Below, one piece after another: positions 54,689-63,254 of a DNA stretch of 64,000 nucleotides (position 1 is its first letter; the number at the start of each line of letters is the position of its first letter). Below the pieces are notes generated by a model, which worked only from the letters and a program-made list of their open reading frames with translations, searched no databases and was not told the DNA's origin. This DNA is from Caldicellulosiruptor morganii (GTDB lineage Bacteria > Bacillota > Thermoanaerobacteria > Caldicellulosiruptorales > Caldicellulosiruptoraceae). Where the stretch lies: contig NZ_CP113865.1 of the NCBI RefSeq assembly GCF_026810225.1, forward strand, positions 535,001 to 599,000, written 5' to 3'. Made by a program: the position numbers and the translations under genes.

Positions 54689-56248
54689 GTGATTTTATGC
54701 CCTAAATGTGGTGCTGAAGTTGAAAAGGACTCTAAAATATGCCCGAAGTGTGGTGAAAACTTGGAACCCAGGATTTTGGAAAATGTCTCAAAACCTAAAA
54801 AAGAGTTCTTCCTGGAAAAATACTTTGAAGGTGAAGAAATAAAGACGTTTGAAGTTTCCAGCTTAAAATTCAGGTTGAACAAAAAATTATTACCGTGGCT
54901 TTATGGAATTGCAGGTGTTTTTGTTTTGATCATCCTTATTTTAGTAATTGGAAAATCAATTTATTCTCCAGACAAAGTTGTAAATGAATTCAAAGGAGCT
55001 GTTAAAGCAAATGATGCGAAAAAGCTTTCACAGATACTTGTTCATGAAACTTATGAACAGATTTCTCAGGACAGTCTAAAAGCTTTTTTGCAGTTGTGTC
55101 AATCAAAGCCAGAATACATAGACAATATTTATAAAGCTTTGGATGCAGCACTTCAGAAAATCTCAAATCCTTCTTCAGATGGAAGCAATAAATCTCTAAC
55201 CGAGGCATTATCTGCTCTTTTGTCAGGTCAGGATTATTCTAATGATTTTGTATTAAAACCTGTAGGTAATGGCTTGATTTTCTTCACAAGGTATAAGATT
55301 GCAGCAAAAAATTATTTTTTGAAGATAAAGTGTGATACAAAAGGTGCAAAGATATACTTGAATGACAAAAACATAGCTACTGTTTCAGATCCATCACAAG
55401 AAATCTCAGTAGGTCCTTTGATTGCTGGTATTTATAAGATTAAAGCAGAGTACAAAGGCCCCTATTGTACATTGGAAAATATTGCCGAGAAGGTAATTTA
55501 TAATAGATATTTTAGTAACGATAATCAATACACAGCTGAAGTGTATTTAAATCCACGATATGTGACAATTAAATCAGATTTTGATGAAGCTGAGATAATT
55601 TTGAATGGCAAACCGACTGGTGTTTTGGTAAAAGATGCGTCTGAATTTGGACCTGTAAGTGACGAAAGTGAGTTTAGTGCAAAAATAAAATTACCTTGGG
55701 GTGAAGTAACGACAGCTTCTGTAAAACTTGGCAGTTGGTCAAATAGTGTTACAATTCCCAATACACTTTCTACCGATGATACTAATAATTTAACATTCGA
55801 CAAGGTTGCTTCTGTTATAAATGATTTTGAAAAATCTTATAGAACTGCTATGACATCTCAGGATTCAAATAAGTTTTTGCACATTTCAGATGAATTGAGG
55901 CAAATTTTTTCAAACAGAATTGAAGATTTAAAAGGTAATAATCAGAAGTATACAGGAAAAGTGACAAAAACTGAGTTTAATTTTAAGACATTGCAGCTGT
56001 TCAAAAATGAAGAAGGAAAAATAAGCATAAAAATTACAGCAAAAATCTATTATAAAGATACAATATATAACAGTGATGAAACGCCACCTCAGGATATTTC
56101 TGAAAAAGTAACTGGACAGGTTTACACGCTTGTTTGGGATGAAAGTGCAAAGAACTTTATTATTGTTGGAATAGAAGCTCCATGGTTTTATGATTGGCCT
56201 GAAGATGGTAAGATTAAAGAATACAAATTGGATGAAGGGAGTGTGTGA
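54689..56248 (+). CDS. Zinc-ribbon, membrane-anchored TcaA-like protein
   Basis: A 519-residue protein. N-terminal cytoplasmic zinc ribbon CPKCGAEVEKDSKICPKCG (4-22), a single helix (about 70-90), then a large extracellular part of helical and beta domains, with segments TKGAKIYLNDKNIATV and DFDEAEIILNGKPTGVLV that are typical PEGA-like/TcaA repeats. TcaA-type proteins affect cell-wall stress and glycopeptide response. GTG start with GGGGAGGG upstream. First of three linked envelope genes. Confidence 0.75.
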   Translation: MILCPKCGAEVEKDSKICPKCGENLEPRILENVSKPKKEFFLEKYFEGEEIKTFEVSSLKFRLNKKLLPWLYGIAGVFVLIILILVIGKSIYSPDKVVNEFKGAVKANDAKKLSQILVHETYEQISQDSLKAFLQLCQSKPEYIDNIYKALDAALQKISNPSSDGSNKSLTEALSALLSGQDYSNDFVLKPVGNGLIFFTRYKIAAKNYFLKIKCDTKGAKIYLNDKNIATVSDPSQEISVGPLIAGIYKIKAEYKGPYCTLENIAEKVIYNRYFSNDNQYTAEVYLNPRYVTIKSDFDEAEIILNGKPTGVLVKDASEFGPVSDESEFSAKIKLPWGEVTTASVKLGSWSNSVTIPNTLSTDDTNNLTFDKVASVINDFEKSYRTAMTSQDSNKFLHISDELRQIFSNRIEDLKGNNQKYTGKVTKTEFNFKTLQLFKNEEGKISIKITAKIYYKDTIYNSDETPPQDISEKVTGQVYTLVWDESAKNFIIVGIEAPWFYDWPEDGKIKEYKLDEGSV

Positions 56249-57408
56249 TTGAGATGACAAATTGTCCATATTGTGGCAAAGAGCTTCAGGAAGGTGAGAT
56301 TTGCACATGCAGAGAAACACAAACAACGGTAAGTCAAACTGGCAATCAAGCTTCAGACGGCGAAGTGATAAATGATAAACAAAATGTGGAGAATGTTAAT
56401 GAAGATATCAAAAAACAGAATGGTGAACAAACTGAAAATGCTTCAGAAAAAAAGGAAAGAAATTTAGAAATTACTTTGAAAATAAACCAGGGTATTAATA
56501 TAGCATTTCGATATTGTTATATTACAGTAAAATTTGCATGGGCATTTTTGAAAAGTCCATTTGATTTTATTTCAAAGATTATACAGAATAATGACTACAA
56601 AGCGGGTATTTTGTTTGCTATTCTTGCATCTTTATTTGTTTCTCTTCAAAATATTGTTTTGGCAGGAAAAGGTATAAAATTGGTTGAAGATTTTATAGGT
56701 GCATCAGGTCTTCTGTCTTCAACTTTTGAAGAATTTTCTTTTAGAGCATTTTTATATAACTTCATAGTCTTATTTCTCCTGTATCTCCTGTATTGTGGCA
56801 TTATTAAGGTGGCATTTACAATATTAAAAGAAAAAATAGATTTTAAAGCTATATTAGGGGCAATAGGGGTAAGCCTTATTCCAATTGTTTTGGTAGGAGT
56901 GATAAATCTTTTATTACAATTTATATCTATATGGCTTGTACTTTTATTAAGTTTTTTTGGTATTTTCGTAAATACAATTTTGAACTTTTGGGCCATTAGA
57001 AATTTACTAAAAGACAAAGACAGATACAAAGATAAAGATACAAATGCGCTTTATTTGACTGCAATCACATATATTGTAGGTATTATTGTTGTGGCGATAA
57101 TTATATTTGCTTTAGCTGGTGGAGTGGCAAACTCAGGTGGGACTGGTACAGCAAGTTTTAATACAAATAGCATTGTTGGTACCTGGTCAGATGATCATGA
57201 TACTATTACATTCAAGCCAGATGGCACATTTAAGGCAAATTATTATTGGGCGGGTGGCAATTGGGAGATAGATGGAGATAAGTTATATATAACAGGATTT
57301 TTAACCGGCAAAGAGGGGTATTATTACAAAATTAAAGGCAATAAATTGATATTGGAGCCTATTCCTGGTTCAGGTAGAGGTAATTATGAGTTTTATAGGG
57401 TTAGGTAA
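56245..57408 (+). CDS. Zinc-ribbon YIP1-like membrane protein with lipocalin-like C-terminus
   Basis: A 387-residue protein. Zinc ribbon CPYCGKELQEGEICTC (about 7-22), a polar linker (about 25-75), five helices (about 110-290) of the YIP1/DUF type, then an extracellular beta domain (IVGTWSDDHDTITFKPDGTF...GNWEIDGDKLYI) of the lipocalin-like kind. The start is uncertain: GTG 56245 is tight to GAAGGGAG and ATG 56254 is far from it. It overlaps the previous stop, so coupled. Confidence 0.72.
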   Translation: MIEMTNCPYCGKELQEGEICTCRETQTTVSQTGNQASDGEVINDKQNVENVNEDIKKQNGEQTENASEKKERNLEITLKINQGINIAFRYCYITVKFAWAFLKSPFDFISKIIQNNDYKAGILFAILASLFVSLQNIVLAGKGIKLVEDFIGASGLLSSTFEEFSFRAFLYNFIVLFLLYLLYCGIIKVAFTILKEKIDFKAILGAIGVSLIPIVLVGVINLLLQFISIWLVLLLSFFGIFVNTILNFWAIRNLLKDKDRYKDKDTNALYLTAITYIVGIIVVAIIIFALAGGVANSGGTGTASFNTNSIVGTWSDDHDTITFKPDGTFKANYYWAGGNWEIDGDKLYITGFLTGKEGYYYKIKGNKLILEPIPGSGRGNYEFYRVR

Positions 57409-57450
57409 AGATAGAATAGTTTGGTTTAGAATATGGGAGGTATAGACATA

Positions 57451-58722
57451 ATGTTTAAAAGGATATTAGCAATATTTAGTATGCTTGTTCTTATATTATC
57501 ATCATTTTATGGGTGTACGAGTATAAGAACAAAAAGAGATGAGATAGGAAAAACAAAAACAACAATTTCACAAAAGACTGAGCAGATTTCTAAACATTCG
57601 AATAAGAATAAAGGAAGTAATAAACCTGCATTGGATGTTGTCTTTGAGAGAATATATCAAGCAACGGACAAATATGAGATTGATGTTTTGCTACCAAAAG
57701 TAACAGGAAGCGAAGTTAAAAAGGAAGTGTGTGAAAAAATAAATTTTATCCTGAAGAGGTATGTAGAACAAGAAATAGAAGGTATAAAAGCAATAGCGAA
57801 TGAACAAAAGAATGAACTAGACTTTTATCCCTATACGCTTCATTTAAAATGCGAATGGGATAAAAGTGTATCACCATATATTTCTTTTTTATTTGAAGAA
57901 GATTCATATACAGGTGGAGCTCATGACTTGATAAGAGTCAAGACTTTCAACTTTGATTTGGAAACAGGAAGAGAGGTTAAACTTAATGATGTTTTAAGCA
58001 CTGAACAACTAAATTGGATAGGTAATTATATATTATTTGCAAGGGCATTATGTAAAGACTTAGATGACCCTCCATATGAAGTTTTTTGGGGGCAAGAAAA
58101 GCAAGTCACATATGATGAATATATTCTTAACAGTTCAATTTTCAAGAATGGAGGAATTTTAGTTTGTTATGAACCATATGTAATAGGATCATTTGCAAGA
58201 GGTATTGTGAGATTTTGGTTTAGTTTTGATGAACTTAATAGAAAAGAAATTGAAAAAAGTGTAGACTTAAAGGATTTGGATACAATCGAGGAATGGTTAG
58301 ATGCAAATTTAAATAAAGTAAGGAAGGAGTATGGGTTGCCTGTTAAAGTATATTCTTATGAAGGAGGATTATTATATTATACTAAAAGTGGTCTTATATT
58401 TAGTTTTAGTTTTAATTCTATAGATTCTCTTGAAAGTATAAATAATGCACAGGTTTTTAGTATTATGGGTAGTGATACAGTAAAATTTTTCGGCATACCG
58501 TTGGAGATTTCGGTTTCAGAATTAGTTAGAAAATTAAAAAGTATAAGTGAAATCAAGAAAATTGACGAGGGAATTAGTGAGGAAAGTGGATGTTATACTG
58601 TAACATGTGAGCTTGATGGGAATATAAAAGCATATATTGAATCAAAAGGTGCAGATAAATCTTCAAATGTGGGCTATATCCTAATTAAAAGAGAACCATA
58701 TGGTTATGGACAAACTAATTAA
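57451..58722 (+). CDS. Lipoprotein with DUF3298-type domain
   Basis: A 423-residue lipoprotein. The signal peptide ends in lipobox FYGC (Cys about 22), then a Lys/Ser-rich linker. The domain at about 45-250 has YTGGAHDLIRVKTFNFDLETGREVKLNDVL, the DUF3298/RsiV-like signature found in cell-wall deacetylases and anti-sigma factors. A second C-terminal domain is unrecognised. ATG 57451 with GGGAGGT 10 bases upstream. It follows the two zinc-ribbon genes, which suggests an envelope-sensing role. Confidence 0.75.
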   Translation: MFKRILAIFSMLVLILSSFYGCTSIRTKRDEIGKTKTTISQKTEQISKHSNKNKGSNKPALDVVFERIYQATDKYEIDVLLPKVTGSEVKKEVCEKINFILKRYVEQEIEGIKAIANEQKNELDFYPYTLHLKCEWDKSVSPYISFLFEEDSYTGGAHDLIRVKTFNFDLETGREVKLNDVLSTEQLNWIGNYILFARALCKDLDDPPYEVFWGQEKQVTYDEYILNSSIFKNGGILVCYEPYVIGSFARGIVRFWFSFDELNRKEIEKSVDLKDLDTIEEWLDANLNKVRKEYGLPVKVYSYEGGLLYYTKSGLIFSFSFNSIDSLESINNAQVFSIMGSDTVKFFGIPLEISVSELVRKLKSISEIKKIDEGISEESGCYTVTCELDGNIKAYIESKGADKSSNVGYILIKREPYGYGQTN

Positions 58723-59045
58723 AGTAATTTAAGACTAAGGAATTATTTTAATATAAAATTAGTGATTTTTACAAATGCAAATCAAGATGTCTTGATAAAG
58801 TAAATATTTGCTTACTAAAATAATGAAATATCTCAAAATTTTAAAAGCTGGATTAATAAAAATAGTAGTAATGAAATTAATAAGGTTTTACACTATAGTT
58901 AGTTATTTTGGCTTTAATAGAAACTATCAGTAAATTATGTTATTAAGACACAAATGTAAAAATTTAAATAATAACATTGGTGTAATTTTATGCATTCAAC
59001 TCTCAGTATCCCAATAAATGTTTATAAAAATTAAAAAATGTTATA
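58723..59045. other. AT-rich spacer with no supported gene
   Basis: Between convergent genes. Translating by eye in all frames shows only short, unbiased stretches. No repeat or RNA recognised. Confidence 0.6.
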
Positions 59046-59091
59046 AAGGATGGATATTCTGCAATAAGGGAATATCCATCCTTGTGTTTTT
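59046..59091. terminator. Bidirectional terminator between convergent genes
   Basis: AAGGATGGATATTC (59046-59059) / GAATATCCATCCTT (59070-59083), 14-bp perfect stem with a T run on the plus strand; the minus-strand gene's stop lies within the flank. Confidence 0.82.
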
Positions 59092-61051
59092 AATTTACCC
59101 AAACCACACTTCCAACTGGTATATGATCATAAATATATTTAGCGTCGCTCATAGAGAGTCTGATACAGCCATGGCTGATTCTTTTTAATATAGAATTGTC
59201 AGCAATTTTACCTTCACGGTCTGTTGTAACAGAATGTATCATGTAATCACCGTAATATACTAATCCATACATTAATCCTGCTTCATATTTTGGGACATAG
59301 AGCTTATAAATTTTAGCTTTACTTTTGAAATAACCTCTCAGCGTAGGAGTATGTTCAGCTCCTGCAGTACAATCCATTGTCCTTATAAGAACGTATCTAT
59401 TATTTTCTTTTTTCATCAAATACACAGACAGTCTTAACAGGTCAACCCATATAAAATAATTTGATTTTTTATTTTTTATTTGTAAATTGACAAATTTTTC
59501 AACTTCATCTTTTGTTAGTGTACTGAGAAAAACTTTTTTCTTTGGTAAGATGAAAAGATATTTTGATGGCACATACAATTGCAGATTTTTATATTTCACA
59601 AGATATCTACCATTATTGTAACTCCATACTTCAACTATTTGATTTTCGGGTATGAGGTTTTTATATTGTTGCTTTGTTTTTGCTAAGACAATATAGGGTT
59701 TTACATAATAAAATAAGTTTCCGTTTTGCTCAAATGTTTCAGCAATATAATATTTTGTATCATCGACAATTATGTAGATACCTGATTGATCAATACCAAA
59801 TTGTGATAATGTAAAATTCAGTTTTCTTTGATTTTTCAGTGGAAGACTTTTTAACATTTTTAAAAATCTCATGTTGTCAATTCTAAAGAATTGATTATCC
59901 ACCTTAAATTCATCAAAGGCTAAATTATTGTTTGTTGAAATCCTATTAAAAATTTCGTAAGCTTCTGTTTTTGAAAACTTTTTATCTGGAAAGATATAAA
60001 AATGATGGTCATATTGATTGAATTCAGGTATTAGTATTCCTAAATCCATCAGATAAAGAATTGGTTTTTGAAAAATTTCAGTGGTAGAGAATATGTCTGA
60101 AATCATATATTTAAATCTTTCATGATTAATAGGATAGTCTCTTTTTGATGACATAATATAATCTTCGATATATCTATTCCATCGGGGATCTATTTTGACA
60201 TCTACACTATACTTTTTATTTAAGAATAAAGTTTCGAAATTTTGAACTTTGGCAACTTTCAAAGAGTTGTTTTCCATAAAATAACAATAAGCTTGTTCGG
60301 CAACGGTATAAATTTTGTTAAATTCAATATCGTTAGTGGTTTTATATATATTTTCGTATACACTTTGATATACATTTTCAAAAACTGTGGAAAAATGTTC
60401 TTTAGAATCCCCTATAAATGGAAATACCCTTTTAATATAGTTAATTGTAAGTTTTTCAGAGGTTTCTCTGAGAGCAATCCTGCGCTTTTGCGGGTTTTTG
60501 CTTATAAAATTGGCTACTAATTCTGTATATTCACTTTGTGAATGTGCTTTTACATATGGATTCCACACAACAATATATTTCTTTTCGCCATTATTATAAA
60601 TTTTCTCTATTACAACAAAATTGTAATACATAAGTACTATTTCAGTGGGCATGTTTTTGTTTAAAAAACCATTCCCTGTTTGCTTATAATAATCCCAATA
60701 AGATATTATATTAGTTTGAATTGGAATAAATTTTTGTTTTAAAAAGTCTATATTTTGTATTGTATACCAAATAATATATGATGCTTGAGCTTTTGTGATA
60801 ATAGACTTTTTATTCAAACCTGCAGGAAGCACTTTTAACAATTTTGCTTTACTCCAAGAATCCTGTGAATGGTCAACTATTTTCAGATTTACAAAAAGTT
60901 TATTTACAAAATCTTCTGCAGTTATATAATTATAGTTTGGCAAAGCGTAAGCAAAAATGGTCAAATTAGATGTTGCTAATAAGAAAGACAAAAACATAAT
61001 AAGTAACTTTGAATAAAAGATTTTTTTAAAGTTTGAAAAACTTTTTCCCAT
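59090..61051 (-). CDS. Secreted L,D-transpeptidase (YkuD domain) with long N-terminal region
   Basis: A 653-residue exported protein. Signal peptide core FYSKLLIMFLSFLLATSNLTIFAYA (about 12-36). A long region (about 40-500) includes SLH-like stretches (LNKKSIITKAQASYIIWY and KFSKTEAYEIFNRI). The C-terminal YkuD domain (about 525-653) has HSVTTDREGKI and the catalytic SHGCIRLSMSDAKYIYD (Cys about 630). It makes 3-3 peptidoglycan cross-links or attaches proteins; SLH parts may hold it on the wall. AAGGGGTG lies upstream of ATG 61051. Confidence 0.88.
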   Translation of the reverse strand: MGKSFSNFKKIFYSKLLIMFLSFLLATSNLTIFAYALPNYNYITAEDFVNKLFVNLKIVDHSQDSWSKAKLLKVLPAGLNKKSIITKAQASYIIWYTIQNIDFLKQKFIPIQTNIISYWDYYKQTGNGFLNKNMPTEIVLMYYNFVVIEKIYNNGEKKYIVVWNPYVKAHSQSEYTELVANFISKNPQKRRIALRETSEKLTINYIKRVFPFIGDSKEHFSTVFENVYQSVYENIYKTTNDIEFNKIYTVAEQAYCYFMENNSLKVAKVQNFETLFLNKKYSVDVKIDPRWNRYIEDYIMSSKRDYPINHERFKYMISDIFSTTEIFQKPILYLMDLGILIPEFNQYDHHFYIFPDKKFSKTEAYEIFNRISTNNNLAFDEFKVDNQFFRIDNMRFLKMLKSLPLKNQRKLNFTLSQFGIDQSGIYIIVDDTKYYIAETFEQNGNLFYYVKPYIVLAKTKQQYKNLIPENQIVEVWSYNNGRYLVKYKNLQLYVPSKYLFILPKKKVFLSTLTKDEVEKFVNLQIKNKKSNYFIWVDLLRLSVYLMKKENNRYVLIRTMDCTAGAEHTPTLRGYFKSKAKIYKLYVPKYEAGLMYGLVYYGDYMIHSVTTDREGKIADNSILKRISHGCIRLSMSDAKYIYDHIPVGSVVWVN

Positions 61052-61232
61052 TTCTTATTTACACCCCTTCCCTGAAAGTAAAGTTCAAGCACTTCTTTTG
61101 GATTAGTTACAGCTTTCTCAATGGTTTTTCCATATTAGGCGACGCTGTTTTTCCACATTTTGCTATATCCCAGTTGTCTTCTTTGTTTACTACCGGTATA
61201 AACGCCACAACAAGACTACATTTTGAAGGTTT
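61052..61232 (-). pseudogene. Frameshifted reading frame upstream of the L,D-transpeptidase
   Basis: On the minus strand about 30 coherent codons (AFIPVVNKEDNWDIAKCGKT, then ASPNMEK) run to about 61125. The neighbouring frame continues from there as TIEKAVTNPKEVLELYFQGRG towards the transpeptidase start. A one-base shift joins them. Looks like the end of an unidentified gene; low certainty. Confidence 0.35.
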
Positions 61233-61369
61233 TTGTTTACATCTCCTATTTTACCACACAAAAAAACAAAAACCACAGCCAAAAGCATAGATGAAATTTT
61301 AAAACTATTTGAAATATATATATTTTAATTTCTTGACTCAAAAATATCAATTGTTTTAAAATCAAAAAG

Positions 61370-61501
61370 CTGCCTGATAAATTTTCAAAAGAGGTGGTTA
61401 CACCAAAAAGTTTAAGACTCAGAAAAAAGATATTGAACCATGAAATGAGAAAGAAAATGGAAGCAAGGGCTAAAAAAGAAGAAAAGGAGCCTGTTTATTA
61501 G
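61370..61501 (+). pseudogene. typA/bipA-like C-terminal remnant
   Basis: Open frame without ATG reading LPDKFSKEVVTPKSLRLRKK and then ILNHEMRKKMEARAKK to a stop at 61501. The TPKSxRLRKK stretch is how the ribosome-associated GTPase TypA/BipA ends. The terminator at 61487 follows directly, as expected for a gene's natural end. The rest of typA is absent; the frame closes at a stop at 61334. Confidence 0.5.
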
Positions 61502-61513
61502 GCTCTTTTTTTT
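61487..61513 (+). terminator. Rho-independent terminator at the typA-like remnant
   Basis: GAGCCT / AGGCTC with seven-base loop and eight T. Confidence 0.88.
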
Positions 61514-61527
61514 CTTGCTTTTTGTTG

Positions 61528-61536
61528 TGATATAAT
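61528..61536 (+). promoter_or_regulatory. Extended -10 promoter of mltG
   Basis: TGATATAAT, 60 bp before mltG; no good -35. Confidence 0.5.
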
Positions 61537-61595
61537 TATAAACATAAAATGATAAACAAAGCTTATGCAAGCATTAGAAAAATGAGGTATTGGAA

Positions 61596-62597
61596 ATGAA
61601 ATGGTATAAAATAAAGAGTAAATGGTTGCTGATATTGATTTTATTTCTCGTCATCTTACTAATATCAGTTGTTTACAAAATGCAAAATGCAAAGGTAATA
61701 GAAGCATATGTCGAAATACCTCAAAACAGTTCGGTTAAGAGTGTGGCGAAGATTTTGAAAGAAAAAGGAATAATAAAAAATCCTTATCTTTTCATGCTGT
61801 ATGTCAAAGCCAAAAAATGCAGGTTGGCAGCGGGAAATTACAGGCTTTCTTCATCGATGAGCTATAAGGAGCTCTGTGAAGCTTTGCAAAAAGGTGTTGT
61901 GTTTAAAAAGACAGTAAGGTTTACTATTCCGGAAGGGTTTACCTGTGTTCAGATAGCCGAAAAGCTGAGCAGTTTAGGAATTGTTGACAGGGAAAGATTT
62001 TTAAATGAAATTAATAACTGCAATTTTGATTTTCAGTTTAAGTATCCTTCAAAGAATGTAAAGTACAAGCTCGAAGGCTTTTTGTATCCTGACACATATG
62101 AAGTGTTTGAAGGTGAATCAGAAAAGGACATAATCAAAAGGATGTTGAATAGATTTGTTGATGTTTACAATAGTATAAAAAACAGCAAGACTACTCAGCT
62201 AAGTGATATTCAAACCATAATTCTTGCATCAATTGTTGAGAAGGAAGCCAAAAAAGATTTTGAACGACCCCTGATTGCAGGTGTGTTTATAAACAGATTG
62301 AATCAGGGGATGAGGCTGGAAAGCTGTGCAACAGTTGAATATATTTTACCCGTGCACAAAGAGGTTTTATCACTGAGTGATGTTAGGATAAAATCACCCT
62401 ATAATACATACCTTTACAATGGGCTTCCACCTTCTGCAATATGCAACCCGGGCAGGAAAAGCCTGCTTGCTGCTTTGAATCCTCAAAAGACTGACTATTT
62501 ATTTTTTGTTGCCAGAAAAGATGGCACTCATGTATTCTCAAAGACATTTGAAGAGCACATAAATGCTCAAAAAGAAATAGAAGAAGGGGAAAAATAG
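61596..62597 (+). CDS. mltG: Endolytic transglycosylase MltG (YceG-like)
   Basis: A 333-residue inner-membrane lytic transglycosylase that cuts nascent glycan strands. One N-terminal helix (about 8-28), a LysM-like domain (IEAYVEIPQNSSVKSVAKILKEKGII), and the YceG domain with catalytic Glu in ASIVEKEAKK (about 210) and the signature SPYNTYLYNGLPPSAICNPG (about 270). ATG 61596 is nine bases from GAGGT; TTG 61590 is too close. Confidence 0.93.
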   Translation: MKWYKIKSKWLLILILFLVILLISVVYKMQNAKVIEAYVEIPQNSSVKSVAKILKEKGIIKNPYLFMLYVKAKKCRLAAGNYRLSSSMSYKELCEALQKGVVFKKTVRFTIPEGFTCVQIAEKLSSLGIVDRERFLNEINNCNFDFQFKYPSKNVKYKLEGFLYPDTYEVFEGESEKDIIKRMLNRFVDVYNSIKNSKTTQLSDIQTIILASIVEKEAKKDFERPLIAGVFINRLNQGMRLESCATVEYILPVHKEVLSLSDVRIKSPYNTYLYNGLPPSAICNPGRKSLLAALNPQKTDYLFFVARKDGTHVFSKTFEEHINAQKEIEEGEK

Positions 62598-62601
62598 AAT
62601 T

Positions 62602-63240
62602 ATGGATATTTCATGTGAGATTTTGAACCAGTTTATAAGGTCCAAGCTTACAAACGTTGATGAGAGGTTTTTAAAGATTGAAGAGTATGCAAAGAAAAAT
62701 AATATTCCAGTTGTGTCAAGAGAAGTATCAAGGCTTCTTACAATTCTGACAATGATCAAAAAGCCAAAAAGGATACTTGAGCTTGGCACAGCCATTGGAT
62801 ACTCAACTCTCTCTATGCATATAGGGTTTCCTGAGGCAAAGATAATTTCAGTAGAAATGGACTTTGACATGGTTATGCAGGCAAAAAAGAATATAAAAGA
62901 GTTCAATGCAGAGGACAAAATAACCATTGTTGGTGGGGATGCCAAAGAGGTTTTGCAGGCTATTGAAGGTCAGTTTGACATGGTGTTTTTCGATGCTGCA
63001 AAGGCTCAGTATATTGACTATTTTAATCTTACAAAAGATAAAATGTCAGAAGAGTGTCTGTTTGTCTGTGACAATGTGCTTTACAAAGGCATGGTGGTTG
63101 CCAGAAGATATCTTGTAAGGAGAATGATTACGATTGCAAAGAGGATGAACAGGTTTATAAAGATGATTGAGGATGACCCCAATTTTGTAATGACTCTTTT
63201 ACCAGTTTCTGATGGTGTTTTAATTGCTATCAAGAAATAA
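62602..63240 (+). CDS. SAM-dependent O-methyltransferase (COG4122 type)
   Basis: A 212-residue class I methyltransferase. Motif I ILELGTAIGYSTLSMH (about 54-70), acidic end of strand 2 ISVEMD, GDAKEVL, and FFDAAKAQYIDYF with the metal-binding Asp. Firmicute members next to mltG and U32 genes (as here) include TrmR, the tRNA 5-hydroxyuridine methyltransferase; the U32 neighbour (possible tRNA hydroxylase) supports that. Overall role inferred from context. Confidence 0.88.
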   Translation: MDISCEILNQFIRSKLTNVDERFLKIEEYAKKNNIPVVSREVSRLLTILTMIKKPKRILELGTAIGYSTLSMHIGFPEAKIISVEMDFDMVMQAKKNIKEFNAEDKITIVGGDAKEVLQAIEGQFDMVFFDAAKAQYIDYFNLTKDKMSEECLFVCDNVLYKGMVVARRYLVRRMITIAKRMNRFIKMIEDDPNFVMTLLPVSDGVLIAIKK

Positions 63241-63254
63241 TGGAGGTTTTTGAT

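Noticed and set aside
61033..61290. 85-residue plus-strand ORF antisense to the transpeptidase start
   Set aside because: Runs over the promoter/5' region of the minus-strand gene; the other strand carries the more protein-like frames.
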